In this document: positions 28,656 through 34,163 of the stretch, piece after piece | Layout: each line of letters begins with the position of its first letter | Numbering within the stretch: the stretch's first letter is position 1 | NCBI GenBank assembly: GCA_026985675.1 | Contig: JALSPZ010000203.1 | Location: 1 to 34,163, forward strand | Length of the DNA: 34,163 nucleotides | Direction: 5' to 3' | From: Flavobacteriales bacterium | Lineage (GTDB): Bacteria > Bacteroidota > Bacteroidia > Flavobacteriales > Flavobacteriaceae | Translations under genes and position numbers: made by a program | Notes under the pieces: model-generated | What the model was told of the DNA's origin: nothing | The model's database searches: none | Seen by the model: only the letters and a program-made list of their open reading frames with translations

Positions 28656-29669
28656 TTAATGCATTATTTTATAAATCACTTCGTTTATTATATCTTTATA
28701 ACTCATACTCCCCGAATCAACCCCTTTGCTTCTAACATCCGCTTGTTGCAAATACCCCATTATTTTTGTAATTTTCTTCATAGGATAATATCTCGCTCCG
28801 GTTTCATATTCCCCTACAAAATACGGATTAACTCCCAAACTCTTGGCAACCGAGTATTTGGTCTTATCCACCAATGTATGGTAAACAAACAAATCTTTAA
28901 AAAATTTATATAATACCGGAATAACGGCAGGCAAAGGATGCTCTTTGGGATTAGCCGAAAAATAATTTATAATTTTTTGAGCTTTTATATAATTCCCTTG
29001 TGCAATGGCGGATTTCAATTCAAAACTATTATAATCTTTACTGATTCCAATGTTTTTTTCTATAATTTCGGGGGTGATTGAAACCCCTTTTTCCAATAAT
29101 ATTTCCAATTTTTTCAGCTCATTATATATTTTCGACAAATCGGCACCCAGAAATTCCAATAACATTTGCGACGATTTAATATCAATAACAAAACCCATTT
29201 CAGCAACAGTTTCTTGAATCCATTGCAAAATATCCGAATCATACATACGCTTGGCTTCAAACCAAACGCCTTTCTCCTTGATCAATTTAAAAACTTTCTT
29301 ACGTCCATCGGGTTTTTTGTGCTTATAACTAAAAACCAACAAAGTTTGAGCCGAAGGATTTTGTAAATATTCCTCCAATACTTCATAATCCGATTGTTTT
29401 TTAAACAAATGTTGAGCTTCTTTGACCAAAATTACCAATTTTTCTCCCATCATAGGAAAACGTCCGGCTTGCATAACTATATCTTCCATTTTGGCATCCA
29501 GACCGTAAAAAATCATCTGATCAAAAGATTTTGCATCCTCCGGCAAAAATTCATTTTCTATAAAATCGGTTATTCTATCGATAAAAAAAGGAATTTCGCC
29601 CGTAAGAAAATATACCGGTTTAATATCGCCTTTTTTAATATCATTTATAATTTTGTTTGCCTCTTTCAT
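28656..29669 (-). CDS. holA: DNA polymerase III subunit delta
   Basis: IINDIKKGDIKPVYFLTGEIPFFIDRITDFIENEFL...RFPMMGEKLVILVKEAQHL...LLVFSYKHKKPDGRKKVFKLIKEKGVWFEAKRM. Confidence 0.92.
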   Translation of the reverse strand: MKEANKIINDIKKGDIKPVYFLTGEIPFFIDRITDFIENEFLPEDAKSFDQMIFYGLDAKMEDIVMQAGRFPMMGEKLVILVKEAQHLFKKQSDYEVLEEYLQNPSAQTLLVFSYKHKKPDGRKKVFKLIKEKGVWFEAKRMYDSDILQWIQETVAEMGFVIDIKSSQMLLEFLGADLSKIYNELKKLEILLEKGVSITPEIIEKNIGISKDYNSFELKSAIAQGNYIKAQKIINYFSANPKEHPLPAVIPVLYKFFKDLFVYHTLVDKTKYSVAKSLGVNPYFVGEYETGARYYPMKKITKIMGYLQQADVRSKGVDSGSMSYKDIINEVIYKIMH

Positions 29670-29708
29670 TCCAAAAGAATTTTATTTTTGTTCTTTTTAT
29701 TTTTCTTA

Positions 29709-29890
29709 TGGGCGTGCCCCTTCCTACACCAACCGCCCAAATCCTCGGGTCGTGTTTTCTGCTCATAGTCCCGCCTTGAAAAATGCACAAAAATATTCAA
29801 TATCCAAGAGCTTCCTGCGGTCGCTTTGTTTCTTGTATTTTTGTAGCATTTTCAAGTGCGGGAGCTACCGCTCCACCCACTCACGCAGGA
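29709..29890. repeat. Intergenic repeat-like element with long imperfect hairpin
   Basis: Starts GGGCGTGCCCC, ends CTCACGCAGG; internal inverted repeat CCCGCCTTGAAAAATGC-ACAAAAATA (from 29770) versus TATTTTTGTAGCATTTTCAAGTGCGGG (to 29862); small hairpin GGAGC-tacc-GCTCC 29861-29874. Confidence 0.6.
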
Positions 29891-29944
29891 CAAATCGCAG
29901 CTATATTTCATTTTCCATCTATCATTTCATCCATATTTCATACA

Positions 29945-29990
29945 GTATAGACAAGGCATGCCTTGTCTCAAGGTTATGCCTTGTCTATAC
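29945..29990. repeat. Nested palindromes: 20-bp perfect palindrome plus 15-bp perfect inverted repeat sharing one arm
   Basis: AGACAAGGCATGCCTTGTCT (29949-29968); GTATAGACAAGGCAT (29945-29959) / ATGCCTTGTCTATAC (29976-29990); CCTTG-tct-CAAGG hairpin between. Confidence 0.9.
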
Positions 29991-29997
29991 GTCTAAC

Positions 29998-30041
29998 CAT
30001 TAACAATTAACCAAATTCACAATTCACAATTCATAATTCAT
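29998..30041. repeat. Heptamer tandem repeat (AATTAAC/AATTCAC/AATTCAT)
   Basis: cATTAAC AATTAAC ca AATTCAC AATTCAC AATTCAT AATTCAT. Confidence 0.85.
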
Positions 30042-30046
30042 TTTCA

Positions 30047-30054
30047 TATCTTTG
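30047..30054 (+). promoter_or_regulatory. -7 box TATCTTTG only 4 nt before the HSDR_N-like ATG
   Basis: TATCTTTG-TATT-ATG(30059); no TTG at N20, heptamer repeats occupy that position. Confidence 0.45.
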
Positions 30055-30058
30055 TATT

Positions 30059-30502
30059 ATGCATTTGGATTTTAATAAATACAATTTTCGATACAAAAAT
30101 AAAGAAAATAAAACATATATTTTTGATATTATTCGTAAGAAATATGTTTTATTAACCCCCGAAGAATGGGTTCGTCAAAATTTGATACATTATATTATAT
30201 ATACCAAAAAATATTCTCCTGCATTGATTGCCGTCGAAAAACAATTAAACATCAACGGACTTCGAAGACGCTTCGATATTGTGGTTTTTAATCGAAATAC
30301 ACATCCGCAAATCCTTATTGAATGTAAAGCCCCAGATATTCCCATTGACCAAAAAACTTTTGACCAAGCCAATCGATACAATTGGCTGCTCAAAGCGCCC
30401 TATTTGGTATTATCCAACGGAAAGAAACACTATATTTGTAAAATTGATTTTGACCAAAACAAATACCAATTTTTAAAAGATATCCCCGAAAAAGATGAGT
30501 AA
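30059..30502 (+). CDS. Standalone type I restriction enzyme HsdR N-terminal-like (HSDR_N_2, PD-(D/E)XK-like) protein
   Basis: TPEEWVRQNLIHYIIYTKKYSPALIAVEKQLNINGLRRRFDIVVFNRNTHPQILIECKAPDIPIDQKTFDQANRYNWLLKAPYLVLSNG; D-(I)ECK catalytic pattern; 147 aa only. Confidence 0.85.
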   Translation: MHLDFNKYNFRYKNKENKTYIFDIIRKKYVLLTPEEWVRQNLIHYIIYTKKYSPALIAVEKQLNINGLRRRFDIVVFNRNTHPQILIECKAPDIPIDQKTFDQANRYNWLLKAPYLVLSNGKKHYICKIDFDQNKYQFLKDIPEKDE

Positions 30503-31454
30503 AACCGCTGTTGTCATACTAAATTGGAACGGAAAAGAACTATTGAAAGAATTTCTCCCATCGGTAATAACCCATACAACTGATGCGGATATATGGATAA
30601 TCGATAATGCTTCTACCGACAACTCCGTTGATTTTTTAAAAAATAATTTTCCAAGCATCAAACACATTCAATTGGATAAAAACTACGGTTTTGCCGGCGG
30701 ATACAATAAAGGTTTACAATCTATTGATGCCGAAAATTACGTTTTACTCAATTCGGATGTTGAAGTAACAAAAAATTGGTTACCCCCTTTGATAAATCAC
30801 CTGAATAAACATCCGCAAACCGCTGTTGTTCAACCCAAAATAAAAGATTATAAAAACAAAAAAAAGTTTGAATATGCAGGAGCAGCCGGAGGATTTTTGG
30901 ATTTTTTCGGTTATCCCTACTGCGATGGACGTATATTATTTAAAACCGACGAAGATAAAGGACAATATGAACAAGAAAAAGAAATTTTTTGGGCCTCCGG
31001 AGCTTGTTTTGTTATCCGTAAAGATATTTTTGAACAATTCAATGGTTTTGACGATACTTATTTTGCTCACCAAGAAGAAATAGATCTTTGCTGGCGAATA
31101 AAAAACAAAGGATATAAAATCAAATATATTCCCTCCTCTACCGTTTTTCATCTGGGAGGAGCAAGTTTAAACAAACAAAGTTCTTTTAAAACTTATCTTA
31201 ATTTTCGCAATAATTTACTCACTTTATTAAAAAATCTACCTACAATTTATATTTTTCCTGTAATTGTTACACGCCTCCTCCTAGACGGATTAGCCGGTAT
31301 GGTCTTTTTTCTGAAAGGAAAACCCCGGCATACTTTGGCTGTAATTAAAGCACACTTCGGATTTTATAAAAAAATACCTTCAACTTGGAGAAAACGATCA
31401 AAAAAACAAATTTCAAAATATTATAATCGGTTCTCTATTTTTTTAAATTACTAA
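30495..31454 (+). CDS. Glycosyltransferase family 2
   Basis: TAVVILNWNGKELLKEFLPSVI...IIDNASTDNSVDFLKNNFPSIKHIQLDKNYGFAGGYNKGLQSIDAENYVLLNSDVEVTKNWL; overlaps previous ORF by 8 bp. Confidence 0.92.
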   Translation: MSKTAVVILNWNGKELLKEFLPSVITHTTDADIWIIDNASTDNSVDFLKNNFPSIKHIQLDKNYGFAGGYNKGLQSIDAENYVLLNSDVEVTKNWLPPLINHLNKHPQTAVVQPKIKDYKNKKKFEYAGAAGGFLDFFGYPYCDGRILFKTDEDKGQYEQEKEIFWASGACFVIRKDIFEQFNGFDDTYFAHQEEIDLCWRIKNKGYKIKYIPSSTVFHLGGASLNKQSSFKTYLNFRNNLLTLLKNLPTIYIFPVIVTRLLLDGLAGMVFFLKGKPRHTLAVIKAHFGFYKKIPSTWRKRSKKQISKYYNRFSIFLNY

Positions 31455-31529
31455 CTTTATACAAGATTAATAAAACACTATTCTTGTTAAATAAAATTTA
31501 ATTTTTTAAATAACAAAACCTTTTTTTTT

Positions 31530-31537
31530 TATTTTTG
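31530..31537 (+). promoter_or_regulatory. Candidate -7 box TATTTTTG for M3 peptidase
   Basis: TATTTTTG 22 nt upstream of the ATG; no clear -33. Confidence 0.35.
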
Positions 31538-31558
31538 ACTGTAACAAAATTTACTTAA

Positions 31559-33694
31559 ATGAAATTAAAAATCTTAATATTAATTATAGGAATAACTCTC
31601 TCATCCTGCCAGGAAAAAAACAAAACGGAACAATCTATGAAAACCGAAACAACCACTGCCGAAAACCCGTTATTACAAGAATGGAATACTCCATTTGGCA
31701 CTCCTCCCTTTGACAAAATAAAAAATAAAGATTATTTGCCCGCATTTGAATTTGCTATTAAAGAACATAATCAAGAAATCCAAAAAATCATCAACAATTC
31801 GGAAAAACCAAGCTTTAAAAACACCGTAGAAGCACTGGAAAAAAGTGGAGCAACTCTTAGAAAAATCAGTAATGTTTTTTATGCCTTGGAAGCTGCCAAT
31901 ACCAATGATACCATCAAAGAAACCGCCAAAAAAATAGCACCCGAATTGGCAGCACATTATGATAATATTTCTATGAATCCCAAACTATTTAAACGGGTAA
32001 ATGAAGTTTATCAACAAAAAGACCAACTAAACTTGACCGACGAACAAAAAAAATTATTGGAAGAAAAATATAAAATGTTTGTTCGTTCGGGTATAGCCCT
32101 GCCCGAAGAAAAACAAAAACGGGTCAAAGCAATCAATAAAGAATTGGCGGCATTACAACAACAATTCAACGACAATCTACTGGCAGAAACCAATGACTTT
32201 GACCTTTATGTTACCAATGAAAAAGACTTGGGCGATATGCCGGAAAATATCAAGCAAGCCGCCCGAGAAGAAGCTCAAAAACGCGGACACAAAACCGGTT
32301 GGTCTTTTACACTGCAACGCCCGAGTTTTTATCCTTTTTTGGATTATTCTCCCAATAGAGAATTAAGAGAAAAAATTTTCCAAGGATATGCCAATCGTGG
32401 TAACAATAACAATGCACACGACAATAAAAAGGTCATACAAAAAATGGTGCAATTGCGTGCCGAAAAAGCGCATTTATTAGGGTATGATAATTTTGCTCAA
32501 TATATTCTCAAAGATAATATGGCCAAAACCCCCGAAAATGTATATGATTTGATGAACAAAATATGGCCCAAAGCACTGCAAACCGCCAAAAACGATAGGG
32601 ACTTGTTTGCTCAATTAATGAAAAAAGAAGGCATCAAAGAAAAATTTCGTGCCAGCGATTGGCGTTATTACGTAAGAAAAGTCAGAGAACAAAAATACAG
32701 TTTCGACGAAAATCAAACCAAACCTTATTTTGAAGTAAATGCCGTACGAGACGGAGCTTTTAAATTAGCTAACAAACTTTTCGGATTGAGTTTCAAAGAA
32801 TTAAAAAATATTCCTACTTGGCACAAAGACCAACAAGTATTTGAAGTAACCGATTCCACAGGGAAACATATTGGAGTGATATATATGGACTTTTTTGCAC
32901 GTCCCAGTAAAAAAGGTGGTGCTTGGATGAACGAAATCCGTATGCAAAGCAATATGGATGGAAAGTTTGTTACGCCTATTGTAACCAACAATTTCAATTT
33001 TCCGGCTCCTACAAAAGATACTCCTTCTCTATTGAGTTTTACGCAAGCACAAACCCTATTTCACGAATTTGGACACGGATTGCACGGATTATTATCCAAT
33101 GTAACCTATCCTTCCCTATCCGGCACCAATGTGCCACGAGATTTTGTGGAGTTTCCTTCGCAAGTTATGGAAAATTGGATGAGTGATCCCGAAATGTTGA
33201 AATTATATGCCAAACATTATAAAACCGGAAAAGTCATACCCGCTGAAATGATAGATAAAATGAACAAAGCCAATGCTTTCAACGAAGGATTTAGAACCGT
33301 TGAATATATGGCTGCCGCATATTTGGATATGGATTATCATACCAAAAAAGATACACTTCCGGTTGATGTTTTGAAATTTGAAAAACAATCAATGAAAAAA
33401 ATAAATCTCATTCCGGAAATCATCCCACGATACAGAAGTACTTATTACGCTCATATTTTCGGGGGTGGATATGCTGCCGGCTATTATAGTTATCTTTGGT
33501 CGGAAGTCTTGGATGCCGATACTTTTGCTGCTTTCAAAAATTCGGGTAATGTATTCAATCCCGAATTGGCAAAAAAATACAAAAAGATGATCAGTTCGGG
33601 AGGAAGTAAAGACCCAATGGAATTATATAAAGAATTTATGGGTAGAGCGCCCAAAATTGATGCACTGATGAAACGAAAAGGATTTGATAAATAA
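31559..33694 (+). CDS. dcp: M3 family metallopeptidase (peptidyl-dipeptidase Dcp-like), predicted lipoprotein
   Basis: Lipobox ITLSSCQEK; LFHEFGHGLHGLLSNVTYPSLSGTNVPRDFVEFPSQVMENW (HEXXH zinc motif); C-terminal RYRSTYYAHIFGGGYAAGYYSYLWSEVLDADTFAAF. Confidence 0.93.
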   Translation: MKLKILILIIGITLSSCQEKNKTEQSMKTETTTAENPLLQEWNTPFGTPPFDKIKNKDYLPAFEFAIKEHNQEIQKIINNSEKPSFKNTVEALEKSGATLRKISNVFYALEAANTNDTIKETAKKIAPELAAHYDNISMNPKLFKRVNEVYQQKDQLNLTDEQKKLLEEKYKMFVRSGIALPEEKQKRVKAINKELAALQQQFNDNLLAETNDFDLYVTNEKDLGDMPENIKQAAREEAQKRGHKTGWSFTLQRPSFYPFLDYSPNRELREKIFQGYANRGNNNNAHDNKKVIQKMVQLRAEKAHLLGYDNFAQYILKDNMAKTPENVYDLMNKIWPKALQTAKNDRDLFAQLMKKEGIKEKFRASDWRYYVRKVREQKYSFDENQTKPYFEVNAVRDGAFKLANKLFGLSFKELKNIPTWHKDQQVFEVTDSTGKHIGVIYMDFFARPSKKGGAWMNEIRMQSNMDGKFVTPIVTNNFNFPAPTKDTPSLLSFTQAQTLFHEFGHGLHGLLSNVTYPSLSGTNVPRDFVEFPSQVMENWMSDPEMLKLYAKHYKTGKVIPAEMIDKMNKANAFNEGFRTVEYMAAAYLDMDYHTKKDTLPVDVLKFEKQSMKKINLIPEIIPRYRSTYYAHIFGGGYAAGYYSYLWSEVLDADTFAAFKNSGNVFNPELAKKYKKMISSGGSKDPMELYKEFMGRAPKIDALMKRKGFDK

Positions 33695-33700
33695 TTTTAA

Positions 33701-33727
33701 AGAGCCGCTACAAAAAGCGGCTTTTTC
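33701..33727. terminator. Bidirectional terminator between M3 peptidase and heme A synthase genes
   Basis: AGCCGCT-acaaaa-AGCGGCTTTTT; overlaps the last codons of the minus-strand gene. Confidence 0.8.
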
Positions 33728-34163
33728 TTTTTTTGGAAAGAAAATAAACAAACAATAAACTGATAAACAATACAAAAGCCGTTACTTGATGTGTTACTGC
33801 CAAGGATATCGGAACTTTAAATAAAATGACCAAAACACCAAAAGTATATTGTAAAGTGATAAGAAAACCTATTATCCATAACATATTCATCAATAATTTA
33901 TCAGACAATTTTTTTTTAATTTTCATTAGCATCAACCAAACTACCAAAAGAATGACAAACCCCAACCAACGATGAATAAATTGAACGCTGGCAGGAAAAT
34001 TAACAAAACTTGAAATTCCTTCGGAAACATACATCTTCGATGCAATATCGGGAAACCATTTGGTTCCCATTTTGGGATAAGTCGGAAAAACATATCCCGC
34101 TTTTAAACCCGCTGTCAATCCGCCATATATAATTTGAATAACTAACAAACCCAAAACAATACC
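33708..34163 (-). CDS. ctaA: Heme A synthase (COX15/CtaA family), C-terminal part, truncated by window edge
   Basis: GLLVIQIIYGGLTAGLKAGYVFPTYPKMGTKWFPD...SVQFIHRWLGFVILLVVW...LAVTHQVTAFVLFISLLFV; frame remains open to 34163. Confidence 0.88.
   Translation of the reverse strand, partial: GIVLGLLVIQIIYGGLTAGLKAGYVFPTYPKMGTKWFPDIASKMYVSEGISSFVNFPASVQFIHRWLGFVILLVVWLMLMKIKKKLSDKLLMNMLWIIGFLITLQYTFGVLVILFKVPISLAVTHQVTAFVLFISLLFVYFLSKKRKSRFL

Noticed and set aside
29945-29990. Possible CRISPR repeats
   Set aside because: Only palindromic copies without regularly spaced spacers; no cas genes.
29653-30003. 116-aa ORF and related 29394-29768 ORF in the intergenic repeat region
   Set aside because: Translated repeat/hairpin sequence and antisense of holA; no coding character.
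30059-30502. Type I restriction-modification system
   Set aside because: Only the N-terminal HSDR_N-like domain is present; no HsdM, HsdS or motor domain in the window.
33708-34154. Independent 148-aa protein as listed in the ORF track
   Set aside because: Frame stays open to the window edge (GIVLGLLVIQ...), so it is a truncated CtaA/COX15-family gene, not a complete short protein.

Overview
The window reads as a low-GC Bacteroidota (flavobacterium-like) chromosomal segment, mostly housekeeping genes. On the minus strand: yidC (partial, off the left edge)-pyrG, then the block tsf/rpsB/rpsI/rplM (transcribed rplM to tsf), an Rrf2 regulator, dGTPase and oxyR. On the plus strand: prs, L25, an M23 peptidase and a GH3-family protein. 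Then on the minus strand: DUF2147, a 2-oxoacid:acceptor oxidoreductase pair, hutH, a cyclophilin-FKBP fusion, a DUF1931 doublet histone-fold protein, an APC permease, L31 type B, a MATE transporter, a decayed outer-membrane protein gene, a DUF4136 lipoprotein, a polytopic membrane protein, lysA, thiI, an orphan helicase-associated-domain-like protein, a small hypothetical and holA. Finally, on the plus strand, a standalone HSDR_N-type protein, a GT2 and an M3 peptidase, followed by a partial heme A synthase on the minus strand. No rRNA, tRNA, CRISPR array, transposase or obvious defence island was seen. The most interesting signals are: (1) a nested inverted-repeat leader between rpsI and rpsB that could be an undescribed ribosomal-protein leader RNA; (2) a bacterial doublet histone-fold (DUF1931) gene with its own textbook Bacteroidota promoter; (3) a dual cyclophilin/FKBP immunophilin; (4) an unusual alpha / beta-gamma fusion layout of the oxidoreductase; (5) a 350-bp intergenic repeat cluster (long hairpin, competing 15-20 bp palindromes, heptamer tandem repeats) directly abutting a near-leaderless promoter of an orphan PD-(D/E)XK-like gene; (6) a recurrent TTG-N18-22-TAnnTTTG promoter architecture that corrects several start codons. 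All calls come from reading the sequence and supplied ORFs; no database search was run.
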